This document shows, piece by piece, positions 45,884-54,008 of a stretch of DNA of 64,000 nt. The DNA lies in the NCBI GenBank assembly GCA_963778465.1, contig CAVZUK010000003.1:1922001-1986000 (forward strand), read 5' to 3'. How positions within the stretch are numbered: position 1 is the stretch's first letter; every line of letters starts with the position of its first letter. Source of the stretch: CAVZBW01 sp963778465 (GTDB taxonomy: Bacteria; Actinomycetota; Acidimicrobiia; Acidimicrobiales; RAAP-2). A program made the translations under genes and the position numbers. The notes beneath the pieces were generated by a model that saw nothing but the letters and a program-made list of their open reading frames with translations, made no database searches and had not been told where the DNA came from.

Positions 45884-46105
45884 GCCTCTCTGGTCGCCGG
45901 GTCGGACTTGTCGGCCGTCGCCGTGAGTGACGCATCCGGGGGGTAGGTTCGCTCCGCGGTCGGCTCGAGGCATCGTTGGCCGCACGGGATCGTCGGGCCC
46001 GACCGGTCCGCGGTCACCGCGCCCGTCCCGGCCGCGCCGACGACCGGACGGCGACGATCCTCCGATCGGCTCTCGAGCCGTCGACCGAGCGTCTTGGAGG
46101 TGGCC
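45884..46105 (+). other. 222-bp gap upstream of comM
   Basis: No gene is seen. A TANNNT element (TAGGTT, 45944-45949) could be the comM promoter with a leader of ~150 nt. GGAGG at 46097-46101 is the comM ribosome site. Confidence 0.35.
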
Positions 46106-47734
46106 ATGCTCGCCGCCATCCCGTCGGCCACCCTGCACGGGGCCGTCGGATGCCCCGTGACCGTCGAGGTGCACATCACGAACGGGCTCCCTGCCTTTAC
46201 CGTCGTCGGCCTGCCCGACGCCGCCGTCCGCGAATCGAGGGACCGGGTGCGGGCTGCACTCCTCTCGAGCGGGCTGCGCTGGCCGCAGCGCCGGATCACC
46301 GTCAACCTCGCGCCCTCGGGTCTCCGCAAGGGTGGGGCCTGCCTCGACCTTCCGATCGCCGTCGGGATCCTGGTGGCCTCGGGGGAGTTGGCTGCGGCCA
46401 CCGTCCGGGACACGGCCTTCGTCGGCGAGCTCGGCCTCGACGGTTCGCTGCGCCACGTGGGCGGCGTGATCCCGCTGGCCGACGTGGCGGAAGGGGACCG
46501 GCTGATCGTCCCGGTGGACGACGCCCCGACGGCCAAGGTGGTCAAGGCGGGCACGGTTCGGGCGGCGGGATCCCTGCGTGAGCTCGTGGCGGCCCTGCGG
46601 GAGGAGGAGCCGTGGCCCGACGGGTCCGAGGCAGCGGGCCCGCCCTCCTTCCCGGAGAGAGGTCTGGACTCCACCGCACCGGACGCCGCACCGGACGGCG
46701 CACCGGACCTGGCCGACGTCCGCGGCCAGCGACTGGGGCGTCGCGCCGTCGAGGTGGCGGCCGCCGGTGGTCATCATCTCCTCCTGATCGGTCCGCCCGG
46801 ATCGGGAAAGACGATGCTGGCCGAGCGGATGACCGGGCTCCTGCCCGACCTCCCGCCCCCACAGGCACTCGAGGTGAGCCGCGTCTACTCGGCGGCGGGC
46901 TTGCCCCTGCCGCCCGGAGGCCTGATCCGGCGTCCGCCCTTCCGGGCGCCGCACCACGGCGCGTCCGCGGTGTCGCTGATCGGCGGTGGGACCTCGTGGA
47001 TGCGTCCGGGCGAGATCTCGCTCGCCCACCACGGGGTCCTGCTCCTCGATGAGATGGGGGAGTTCCCGGCATCCGTGCTCGACCACCTCCGTCAGCCGCT
47101 CGAGGAGGGCGTGGTGCGGGTGAGCCGTGCGCACGGCAGCTCGACCTATCCGGCGCGATTCCAGCTCGTGGGGGCGATGAACCCGTGCCCGTGCGGGGAC
47201 GGAGGACCACCGGGCTCGTGCCGATGCTCGGAGGCCGCTCGTGCCCGGTACACGCGCCGGGTGTCGGGTCCGCTCCTCGACCGCTTCGATCTCGTCGTCA
47301 CCCTGCGGCGTCCGGATCCCGACGAGCTCCTGTGGGGATCGGCGGGGGAGCGGAGCCGGGAGGTTGCCGAGAGGGTCCGGGCCGCAAGGGGGCGGGCAGG
47401 GGCGCGCGGCGTCTCGGCCAACGCCGAGCTGGGCGGTGGCCGGCTCGATCGGTGGGCGTCGCTCGACCGGCAGGCCACGGCCCTGGTGGATCGGCACATC
47501 CGATCGGGGCGTCTGAGCGCCCGGGGCTTGGCGCGCATCCGGCGGGTGGCGCGGACCGTCGCCGACCTCGAGGCCGGGGACGGCTTTGCGGGGCGCGACA
47601 GGGCGGAGTGCGAGACGGCGGGATGCGAGGAGGCAGCCGCGGACGGCGGGGGGTCGCCCCTCGAGGAGCGTCACGTCGCCGAGGCGCTCGCGCTCTACGC
47701 GGGACGCGCCGTGCTGCACGCGTCAGAGACATGA
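46106..47734 (+). CDS. comM: YifB/ComM family Mg-chelatase-like AAA+ ATPase
   Basis: 542 aa. The N-terminal ChlI/Lon-like domain includes NGLPAFTVVGLPDAAVRESRDR and VNLAPSGLRKGG; the AAA core has Walker A GPPGSGKTM (about 230-238) and Walker B GVLLLDEMGEF, then FQLVGAMNPCPCG. ComM is a hexameric helicase that extends branch migration in natural transformation. ATG 46106 is chosen for GGAGG just upstream and the MLAAIPSATLHG beginning. dprA overlaps its stop. Confidence 0.93.
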   Translation: MLAAIPSATLHGAVGCPVTVEVHITNGLPAFTVVGLPDAAVRESRDRVRAALLSSGLRWPQRRITVNLAPSGLRKGGACLDLPIAVGILVASGELAAATVRDTAFVGELGLDGSLRHVGGVIPLADVAEGDRLIVPVDDAPTAKVVKAGTVRAAGSLRELVAALREEEPWPDGSEAAGPPSFPERGLDSTAPDAAPDGAPDLADVRGQRLGRRAVEVAAAGGHHLLLIGPPGSGKTMLAERMTGLLPDLPPPQALEVSRVYSAAGLPLPPGGLIRRPPFRAPHHGASAVSLIGGGTSWMRPGEISLAHHGVLLLDEMGEFPASVLDHLRQPLEEGVVRVSRAHGSSTYPARFQLVGAMNPCPCGDGGPPGSCRCSEAARARYTRRVSGPLLDRFDLVVTLRRPDPDELLWGSAGERSREVAERVRAARGRAGARGVSANAELGGGRLDRWASLDRQATALVDRHIRSGRLSARGLARIRRVARTVADLEAGDGFAGRDRAECETAGCEEAAADGGGSPLEERHVAEALALYAGRAVLHASET

Positions 47735-48990
47735 GCGCCGCATCCGTGACGAAGCCCCACGGGCTTCCCGAGGAGGCCTACGCCGTGGCGACGGCGTCGC
47801 TCGGAAAGATCGGCCCGGGACGACTGCGCGCCCTGCTGCGCGGCGAGGCCGCATCGGACGCCTGGGATCGGCTGTGCCGTGGCCGTCATCGGTCCGACCC
47901 GGAGGGGCGATGGCGGGAGGAAGCAGGCCGGACGGACGTCCACGCGATCTGGCGGCGCCACCGCTCGGCGGGGATCGGCGCGGTGCGCTTCGGCGAGGAG
48001 GGGTACCCCGAGGTCCTGGCGGACGATCCCGAGGCTCCCGAGCTGCTCTTCTTCCTGGGTGACCTCTCGGCCACGGCGACGCCGGCGCGCGTGACGGTGG
48101 TCGGCACCCGCAGCGCCACCCGGTACGGCCTCGGCGTGGCGGCACAGCTCGGTGCCGAATTGGGCGCGGCGGGCGTCGCGGTCCTCTCGGGGCTCGCGCT
48201 CGGCATCGACGGCGCGGCGCACGAGGGTGCGTGTGCCGCCCGGGCGGCCGGCGACGCCGCCGGCAGGCCGGTGGCGATCGTCGCCGGCGGCCTGGACGAT
48301 CCCTACCCTCGACGCCATGCCGGCCTCTGGCGACGGGTGGCCGGGGCCGGCGCCGTGCTGTCGGAGTGCCCGGCCGGGGTCGGCAACGAGACGTGGCGGT
48401 TCCCGTTGCGCAATCGCCTGCTCGCCGCCCTGGCCCAGGTCGTCGTGGTCGTGGAGTGCCACGCACGGGGCGGCTCGCTGCACACGGTCGCCGCGGCCGA
48501 TCGGCGCGGTCGGCCCGTCGGGGCCGTCCCGGGCTCCATCCGGAGCCCGGCATCCAGCGGGACCAACGGGCTCCTGGCCGACGGGGCCTTTCCCGTGCGC
48601 GACACGGCCGACGTGCTCACGGCCCTCTCGCTCGAGGGGGCGTCACTCCGGGTCGGCGTCCCGCCTGGGGGCGCCGCGCCTGGGGCGCCCGGATCCGCCG
48701 GCGGTCGCCCGAGCTCGCGGCCCCCGTTCGACGCTTCGCCGTTGGGCGCAGCGGTGGCCGAGGGGCCCGGGGCAGCGCCGTCGGGTGGCGCGGTGGCCCG
48801 CCCGCCGGACGGCGCCGACGGGAGAACGGAGCAGTCGGTGGAGCAGGCTCTCGAATGGGAGCCCTGCTCCCTCGACCAACTCCTCCGGCGCACCCGGTTG
48901 CCGCTCGCCGAGCTGGCGGCCGAGTTGGAGCGGCTCGTGAGGGACGGCCGCGTCGAGGAGATCGCCGGGGGTTGTTGGGTGCGGCGCTAG
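47731..48990 (+). CDS. dprA: DNA processing protein DprA
   Basis: 419 aa. Rossmann-like core with VVGTRSATRYG, VLSGLALGIDGAAHEGA and AGGLDDPYPRRHAGLW, then ETWRFPLRNRLLAALAQVVVVVE. A low-complexity Gly/Pro/Ala linker leads to a C-terminal winged-helix-like domain (SLDQLLRRTRLPLAELAAEL). DprA loads RecA on incoming single-stranded DNA in transformation. It overlaps comM (ATGA), so this pair forms a competence-type operon. Confidence 0.93.
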   Translation: MSAASVTKPHGLPEEAYAVATASLGKIGPGRLRALLRGEAASDAWDRLCRGRHRSDPEGRWREEAGRTDVHAIWRRHRSAGIGAVRFGEEGYPEVLADDPEAPELLFFLGDLSATATPARVTVVGTRSATRYGLGVAAQLGAELGAAGVAVLSGLALGIDGAAHEGACAARAAGDAAGRPVAIVAGGLDDPYPRRHAGLWRRVAGAGAVLSECPAGVGNETWRFPLRNRLLAALAQVVVVVECHARGGSLHTVAAADRRGRPVGAVPGSIRSPASSGTNGLLADGAFPVRDTADVLTALSLEGASLRVGVPPGGAAPGAPGSAGGRPSSRPPFDASPLGAAVAEGPGAAPSGGAVARPPDGADGRTEQSVEQALEWEPCSLDQLLRRTRLPLAELAAELERLVRDGRVEEIAGGCWVRR

Positions 48991-49045
48991 CGGGGGCCCG
49001 CGGGGCGGCCCGACCGACACGACCCGGCGATCGACTGGTGGTCAG

Positions 49046-49051
49046 TACCCT
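49046..49051 (+). promoter_or_regulatory. -10 element of the aminotransferase gene (leaderless type)
   Basis: TACCCT ends 8 nt before GTG 49060; no Shine-Dalgarno. Confidence 0.4.
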
Positions 49052-49059
49052 GGTCGGCG

Positions 49060-50221
49060 GTGGCCCTGTCCTACGTCAACGCCTCGCTCCGCGAGCACAC
49101 CACCACGATCTTCGCCGAGATGTCGGAGCTCGCCGTGGCGACCGGCTCGATCAACCTCGGTCAGGGCTTCCCCGACACCGACGGGCCCGAGGAGATCAAG
49201 GAGGCGGCGATCGCGGCGATCCGGGCCGGCCACAACCAGTACCCGCCGGGCCCGGGCATCCCCGAGCTGCGCCGCGCCGTTTCCCGCCACCAGGCCGAGC
49301 ACTACGGGCTCGAGTACGACCCCGATCGCGAGGTGCTCGTCACGACGGGGGCGACCGAGGCGATCGCGGCCTCGATCCTCTCCCTGTGCCAGCCCGGCGA
49401 CGAGGTCCTGGTCTTCGAGCCCTACTACGACGCCTACGCCGCCTGCATCGACCTGGCGAGCGCCACTCGCCGGGTCGTGCCCCTGAGGCCGCCCGGATGG
49501 TCGTTCGATCCCGACGACCTCGCAAGGGCGATGACGCCCCGCACCCGGCTGCTCGTCCTGAACTCGCCGCACAACCCCACCGGCAAGGTCTTTGCCCGAC
49601 CCGAGCTCGAGGCGATCGCCCGCCTCTGCGTCGAGCGCGACCTCCTGGTCGTGACCGACGAGGTCTACGAGCACCTCGTCTTCGAGGGCGAGCACGTGCC
49701 GATCGCGACCCTGCCGGGGATGCGGGAGCGCACCATCACCGTCTCCTCGGCCGGCAAGTCCTTCAGCCTCACCGGGTGGAAGGTGGGCTGGGCGTGCGCG
49801 CCGCCGGCGCTCCTCGGTGCCGTGCGCGCCGCCAAGCAGTTCCTCACCTACGTGAGCGGCGGACCGTTCCAGCACGCCGTCGCCCAGGCCCTCGAGGCCG
49901 GGCCGCGCCTCACGGATCCGATCCGCGGCGCGCTCGAGCACCGAGCGCGACGTGCTCTGCGACGGGCTCGCCGGCCTCGGCTTCGACGTCTACCGGCCTT
50001 CGGCCACGTACTTCGCCATCACCGACGTCGGCTCCCTCGGCCACGACGACGGCGTCGAGTTCTGCCGGGCCCTGCCGGGGCGCTGCGGCGTCGTCGCCAT
50101 CCCCACCCTCGACTTCTACGACCACCGGGAGGCCGGCCGCTCGCTGGTGCGATGGGCGTTCTGCAAGCGTCCCTCGGTCCTCGAAGAGGCGCTGACCCGT
50201 CTGAAGAGCCTGCCGGCCTGA
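49060..50221 (+). pseudogene. class I/II PLP aminotransferase, frameshifted
   Basis: The fold I aminotransferase begins ALSYVNASLREHTTTIFAEM; INLGQGFPDTDGP, NQYPPGPGIPELR and NSPHNPTGKVF follow, and the PLP Lys is in SSAGKSFSLTGWKVGW. The frame holds to QALEAGPRLTDPIRGALE; one extra base at about 49936-49946 shifts it, and coding resumes ERDVLCDGLAGLGFDVY through VRWAFCK to the stop at 50221. It resembles DapC/kynurenine-type aminotransferases. Removing one base restores ~386 codons, so it may be intact in the organism. Confidence 0.87.
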
Positions 50222-50271
50222 GCGAGCGCCCCGGCTCGCCGCCGCAGCTCGGTGACCCGCGGCGCCGCCGC

Positions 50272-50305
50272 AGCTCAGTGGCTCAGTGGCTCAGTGACTC
50301 AGTGG
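50272..50305. repeat. short tandem repeats at the convergent gene junction
   Basis: Four ~8-9-bp copies of GCTCAGTGG (with small variations) span the end of the cysteine dioxygenase gene. They contribute its stop codon. No function inferred. Confidence 0.6.
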
Positions 50306-50836
50306 CCTGCCACGTCGGAGCCCGAGGCGGTGTGGAGGACGTCGAGGAAGCTCGCCGGCCGGTGGTCGTAGAAGGTCATCGTCTCGAGTGGCGGCGAGTA
50401 GACGTGGACGCTCAGCGCGAGGTCCGGCCCCTCGTTGGCGACCTCGTGCACGCGCGGTCGCGGGTACGGCGAAGCCCTCGCCGGCCGAGAGGCGGCGGGA
50501 GCGGATGGGTCGCCGCTCGACGAGGTCCGTGTAGGTCTCGACGAGCGCCCCCTCGGCGACGTGCAGCGACCCCAGGGAGCCACCGTGGTCGTGCAGATCG
50601 AGACCGCTCGACGGCGACCATTTGATCAGCCACGCCTCGTAGCGGGGGGTCCACAGGAGTCGGGCGAACCGGCGGTCGCCGTTGCGTCGCCACGCCGACG
50701 GCTCGGGCCGAGCCGCCCGGGCGAGTCCGGCCGCGATGACGGCGAGGGCGTCGGGTCGCAGGGGTTCGATGGCCCGGGTCTCGGAGCCCGGGTCGGTCGG
50801 CGACGGTGCGCCGGGGGGTAGGAGAGTGAGTGCCAA
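50299..50836 (-). pseudogene. cysteine dioxygenase family cupin, frameshifted
   Basis: TTG 50836 with GGAGGA 9 nt upstream. The cupin metal site is GLDLHDHGGSLG (His82, His84); GEGFAVP follows, then one extra base in a C run (about 50452-50458) shifts the frame. Coding resumes RPRVHEVANEGPDLALSVHV, which brings the third histidine, and ends DVAGH. The enzyme oxidises cysteine (or a related thiol) to the sulfinate using Fe(II). Removing one base gives ~178 codons. A small ORF and a hairpin precede it. Confidence 0.85.
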
Positions 50837-50872
50837 AGTCGATTCCTCCGGGAGTCGTGCGAACGGGAAGGG

Positions 50873-50889
50873 GGCGGCCGGTGGCCGCC
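50873..50889 (-). terminator. GC hairpin in the cysteine dioxygenase leader
   Basis: Perfect 7-bp stem GGCGGCC/GGCCGCC with a 3-nt loop, between the small leader ORF and the enzyme's ribosome site. It could be an attenuator or pause structure; no T-run follows. Confidence 0.4.
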
Positions 50890-50904
50890 TTGGGGGGGGT
50901 CCGT

Positions 50905-50994
50905 TCAGCGACAGCGCTCGTCGAAGGACAGCCGGCTCGCCTGACCCCAGGGGTCGTTCCAGGTGGCCGGGAGAAGCCCGGGGGGCGCGAGCAC
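50905..50994 (-). CDS. leaderless 29-aa ORF upstream of cysteine dioxygenase
   Basis: From GTG 50994 the peptide is 29 residues with a Trp-Asn-Asp-Pro-Trp-Gly core and ends SFDERCR. A TAGGGT -10 ends 7 nt upstream, so the start codon would be at the transcript's 5' end. The penultimate codon is Cys, fitting a cysteine-sensing leader for the enzyme gene 69 nt downstream. Translation from an alternative GTG 51003 would add 3 residues. Not a known family to me. Confidence 0.4.
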   Translation of the reverse strand: MLAPPGLLPATWNDPWGQASRLSFDERCR

Positions 50995-51001
50995 GATGGA
51001 C

Positions 51002-51007
51002 ACCCTA
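51002..51007 (-). promoter_or_regulatory. -10 element of the cysteine dioxygenase transcript
   Basis: TAGGGT on the - strand, with a TTGTTT-like -35 at about 16-17 nt upstream. Transcription would start at GTG 50994 and give a ~158-nt leader before the enzyme. Confidence 0.45.
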
Positions 51008-51052
51008 ACCGATCAATGCCGATCAAACAAGTCGGGTTTTGGTCGGGCGGCG

Positions 51053-51089
51053 CCATCCCTAGGCGTCGACCGGCGACCCCTAGGGATGG
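51053..51089 (-). terminator. perfect inverted repeat ending the GH76-like gene
   Basis: Arms CCATCCCTAGG (51053-51063) and CCTAGGGATGG (51079-51089), 11 bp each with a 15-nt loop. The gene's stop codon (51080-51082) lies in the stem. No T-run follows. Most likely a terminator insulating the next transcript. Confidence 0.5.
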
Positions 51090-52162
51090 GGCGCGGCGCC
51101 GGCGAGCAGGGCGTAGACCTCGACCATGGGGGCGGAGTTGTTGAGCGGGGAGCCGGTGCCCGAGAAGAGGCCCGTCCTCGGGTCCCGCGACCCCTCCCAC
51201 ATGCGCTCGCCGTAGTCCGACGCGAGCCGCAGGCGTGCCGGGTCGTGTGAGACCTCGTCGAGCAGGAGGAGGTTCCGGAAGAAGACGGCGTTGAAGGCCG
51301 CCCCGTTGACGGCGAGCTCCGCCGGGCCGAAACGCTCGAGGGACGCCCTCGCCGTCTGGACGGCGTGCTCCAGGTAGGCCGCCTCGCCGGTGATGCGGTG
51401 CAGGAGTACGCCGGCCCCGATCATGGTCCCCTGGTTGTAGGTCCACGTGGTCGGTTCGCGCCCGCCGTCGGGCGCGACGCGGTCGAGGTAGAGACCGTCG
51501 TCGCCCCGCAGTGCGGACCGGACCCAGTCGTAGATGCGCACGGCCCACTCGAGTGCGTCGGCGCTTCCGGTGCGCAGGTGCAAGAGCGCGGCCAGCTCGG
51601 CCACGGGGCCGTTCGAGCACGTGTTGCGCGACACGTCGGACCTCGGCTGCTTCCAGCGGATCCCGCCCGGCCAGGACCACGACGCCTCCGCCGACCAGCC
51701 CGAGGTCACGAAGGCGAAGATCCGCTCGGCGAGGGTCAGCGCCCGCTCGTCACCGGTCAGGTCGTGTTGGCGCACGAGCGCCAGGCCGACCCAGGCGTTG
51801 TCGTCGTAGTAGACGTCGCCGCCACCGCCGAGCGGGGGCACGACGCTCGACTCGAACCCGATCGCACCGCTGCCCCCGAGCGCCGCCCGGTCACGGTGGT
51901 ACGCGGCGAGGGCGACCACGAGCTCCGGGAGCGCCGCGGTGGCCGGCTCGCTGCCGATCGATGCCAGGGTAGTCGTGGCCGACCACGCGTCCGCGAGCGG
52001 CCAGAGCGTCTCGTAGGAGCGCCAGAGCCACCACCGGCGCCTCCCGTAGAGATGGTGCCTGGCGCGGTACAGGCGGCTCGCCCGTATGGCCGCGAAGCTG
52101 TGCTCGGCACGCCTCGCGGCGGCGGCCGCCTCCGGCGCGTCGTGAGCCCCACGCCCGGTCAC
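51080..52162 (-). CDS. glycoside hydrolase family 76-like protein
   Basis: 360 aa from GTG 52162. An (alpha/alpha)6-type sequence with the GH76 aspartate pair Asp120-Asp121 in DVYYDDNAWVGLAL; later WPGGIRWKQP, NTCSNGPVAELAALLHLRTG and TWTYNQGTMIGAGVLLH match the family. GH76 enzymes are endo-alpha-1,6-mannanases. There is no signal peptide, so it would act in the cytosol, unlike most characterised members. The longer open frame upstream is antisense to the NYN gene and not used. Confidence 0.85.
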   Translation of the reverse strand: MTGRGAHDAPEAAAAARRAEHSFAAIRASRLYRARHHLYGRRRWWLWRSYETLWPLADAWSATTTLASIGSEPATAALPELVVALAAYHRDRAALGGSGAIGFESSVVPPLGGGGDVYYDDNAWVGLALVRQHDLTGDERALTLAERIFAFVTSGWSAEASWSWPGGIRWKQPRSDVSRNTCSNGPVAELAALLHLRTGSADALEWAVRIYDWVRSALRGDDGLYLDRVAPDGGREPTTWTYNQGTMIGAGVLLHRITGEAAYLEHAVQTARASLERFGPAELAVNGAAFNAVFFRNLLLLDEVSHDPARLRLASDYGERMWEGSRDPRTGLFSGTGSPLNNSAPMVEVYALLAGAAPHP

Positions 52163-52175
52163 GCCGGCCTCAAAG

Positions 52176-52181
52176 TAAGGT
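52176..52181 (+). promoter_or_regulatory. -10 element of the NYN-domain gene (leaderless type)
   Basis: TAAGGT ends 9 nt before ATG 52191, within the 28-bp gap between divergent genes. Confidence 0.45.
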
Positions 52182-52190
52182 GCACACCCG

Positions 52191-52577
52191 ATGCGATGGC
52201 TGATCGACGGCAACAACCTCCTCGGCTCGAAGCCCGACGGCTGGTGGCGGGACCGCCGGGCTGCCGTGCAGCGGCTCGTGCGGACGCTCGTCGCCCACCA
52301 TGGTCGCACGGAGGGCGCCCTCACCGTGGTGTTCGACGGGCCGCCCGACGCCGAGGTGGCCGAGGTCGGTCGCGCCGGGGGCATCACCGTGGAATTCGCA
52401 CCCGGACGCCGCAACGCCGCCGACGACGTCATCGCCCGCATGGTCACGGAGGACCTCGACGCCGCGACGCTCACCGTGGTCACCTCCGACCGGGGATTGT
52501 CGGAGCGTGTGCAGGTCGCCGGTGCCCCGGTGATGGGGTCGGGCTCCTTCCGCCGCCTGATCGAGGCCGGGCGCTAG
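52191..52577 (+). CDS. NYN (YacP-like PIN-fold) domain protein
   Basis: 128 aa. It begins RWLIDGNNLLG with the DGNN acidic site and has VVFDGPPDAEV, the acidic AADDVIARMV and TLTVVTSDRGL, the four-part metal site of PIN/NYN nucleases. YacP-type proteins act in RNA processing. The stop codon overlaps that of the convergent SDR gene (CTAG). Confidence 0.85.
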   Translation: MRWLIDGNNLLGSKPDGWWRDRRAAVQRLVRTLVAHHGRTEGALTVVFDGPPDAEVAEVGRAGGITVEFAPGRRNAADDVIARMVTEDLDAATLTVVTSDRGLSERVQVAGAPVMGSGSFRRLIEAGR

Positions 52578-53344
52578 GGGGCGACGAGCATGCCGCCGTC
52601 GATCGGCAGTGCCACGCCGTTGATGTAGTCCGACGCCGGGCTTGCGAGGAAGGCCACGGCACCCGCCACGTCGTCGGGCGCGCCGAAGTGGTGCGCCGGG
52701 ATCCGCTGCTCCTTGGCCCGCCGGTCCGCCGATCGCGCCGGGTCGTCCCAGATGGACCGCCCCATCTCCGTCAGGACGACGGTCGGGCAGACGGCGTTGG
52801 CCTGGACACCATGAGGTCCCCACTCGACCGCCATCGTCCGGGTCAGCTGGTTGAGCGCCGCCTTGGACGCGGCGTAGGCGCCGAGGCCGGGCGTGCCGAG
52901 GAAGGCTCCGGCCGACGAGACGTTGATGACCTTGCCCCGGCCCCGCTCGAGCATGGGCGGGACCATCACCCGGCACAGGCCCACGACGGCCCGCAGGTTC
53001 AACCGGAAGATGGCGTCCCAGGTCTCGAGTTCCACCTCGAGGAGGGAGGCGGACGAGGCGATCCCGGCGTTGTTGACCACGATGTCGAAAGATCCGTGGC
53101 GCAGCGCCGCCTCACCGGCTGCTCGGGGGCCCCCGGCGGCCGACAGGTCCTCTTGGATCACGAGACACGTCCGCCCGAGCTTCTCGACCAGCTCTCTCGT
53201 CACCTCGAGCCCCTCGGCGTCCCGGCCGACGATCCCGACGTCGGCGCCCGCCTCCGCCAAGGCTCCCGCGACGGCCCGGCCGATTCCCTTCGAGCCCCCG
53301 GTGATCAGGGCCCTTCGGCCCTCGAGGGAATGCTGGCGCGGCAT
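52574..53344 (-). CDS. short-chain dehydrogenase/reductase
   Basis: 256 aa from ATG 53344. NAD(P)-binding ALITGGSKGIGRAVAGAL, IVVNNAGIASS, catalytic Ser in INVSSAGAFLG, Tyr-x-x-x-Lys in GAYAASKAALNQL, and the C-terminal YINGVALPIDGGML. An oxidoreductase of the classical family with unknown substrate. It lies 8 nt after the PPOX gene and is probably co-transcribed with it. Confidence 0.9.
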   Translation of the reverse strand: MPRQHSLEGRRALITGGSKGIGRAVAGALAEAGADVGIVGRDAEGLEVTRELVEKLGRTCLVIQEDLSAAGGPRAAGEAALRHGSFDIVVNNAGIASSASLLEVELETWDAIFRLNLRAVVGLCRVMVPPMLERGRGKVINVSSAGAFLGTPGLGAYAASKAALNQLTRTMAVEWGPHGVQANAVCPTVVLTEMGRSIWDDPARSADRRAKEQRIPAHHFGAPDDVAGAVAFLASPASDYINGVALPIDGGMLVAP

Positions 53345-53352
53345 CTGCGCCG

Positions 53353-53760
53353 TCAGCCGCCCGGCTGCATCGCCACCCGCTCGGGGGTGATCCGGATCTT
53401 GAGCCGCACCTCGCCCGGCTGGCGCAGCGGGTACTCGTCGAGGCCCATGTACTTCTTGGCCATTGCGTCGATGTGGGCGTCGGCGCCCGCCGTCGTGATC
53501 TCCGTCACCTTGCCCCGGAGCGAGACCACGCCGCCGTAGGGGTCGTCGGGATCGAAGACGCTCAGGCCCACCTGGGGATTGCGCCGAATGTTGATCGCCT
53601 TGGCGCGCCCGTCCGCGGTGTTGAAGAGGACGTCGTCGCCGTCGACGTCGATCCAGACGGGAGTGACCTGGGGTGACCCGTCGGGGGCCACGGTGGCCAG
53701 GCTGGCGAACACGGGGCGGCCGAGAAGTGCCTTTGCCCGGTCGTTGAGGGTCGCGCTCAT
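53353..53760 (-). CDS. PPOX class (F420/FMN-binding) split-barrel oxidoreductase
   Basis: 135 aa. Split beta-barrel pattern: [60 protein letters not shown]. Actinobacterial members of this length often use F420 or FMN to reduce varied substrates, or only bind the cofactor. GGAGCACC precedes the ATG. It forms a likely two-gene operon with the SDR. Confidence 0.88.
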   Translation of the reverse strand: MSATLNDRAKALLGRPVFASLATVAPDGSPQVTPVWIDVDGDDVLFNTADGRAKAINIRRNPQVGLSVFDPDDPYGGVVSLRGKVTEITTAGADAHIDAMAKKYMGLDEYPLRQPGEVRLKIRITPERVAMQPGG

Positions 53761-54008
53761 GGTGCTCCTTTGCTCGATCGCCGCGGGGCGCGTGGCCGGT
53801 CGCCGGTGCCACCGCCCGGCCCGGAGGCCGTCCTCGGCTGCGCCGCTTGACCGGAGACCGGAGGCCTCGCGCTCACCCTAACGGGGCCGGTCGGGTCCGT
53901 GACCACGCCGGCGCCCGCGCCGATGGCCTTGCACGGACAGGGGTCCCCGCCCCATCCTGGGAGGTTGGGGACGTCCCCCACACCAGCCGATCGACCGCAG
54001 GGAGGGCC
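53761..54008. other. 248-bp divergent gap between PPOX and fumC
   Basis: No gene. TAGGGT on the - strand (53877-53882) could be the PPOX-SDR promoter with a ~115-nt leader. GGAGGG at 54001-54006 is the fumC ribosome site. No terminator hairpin stands out. Confidence 0.35.

Noticed and set aside
20834..50836. Programmed +1 ribosomal frameshifting in five genes
   Set aside because: The break sites share no slippery sequence or stop-codon context, the families are not known to use frameshifting, and two lie in homopolymer runs.
50837..50904. SAM- or cysteine-type riboswitch in the dioxygenase leader
   Set aside because: The leader has only one short GC stem and no conserved junction elements of known riboswitches; the leader ORF is a better explanation.
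53757..53882. Small ORF upstream of the PPOX gene ending in its ATGA
   Set aside because: The GTG overlaps the TAGGGT element itself, so the spacing is wrong for a leaderless start; the peptide is low-complexity Pro/Arg/Gly.
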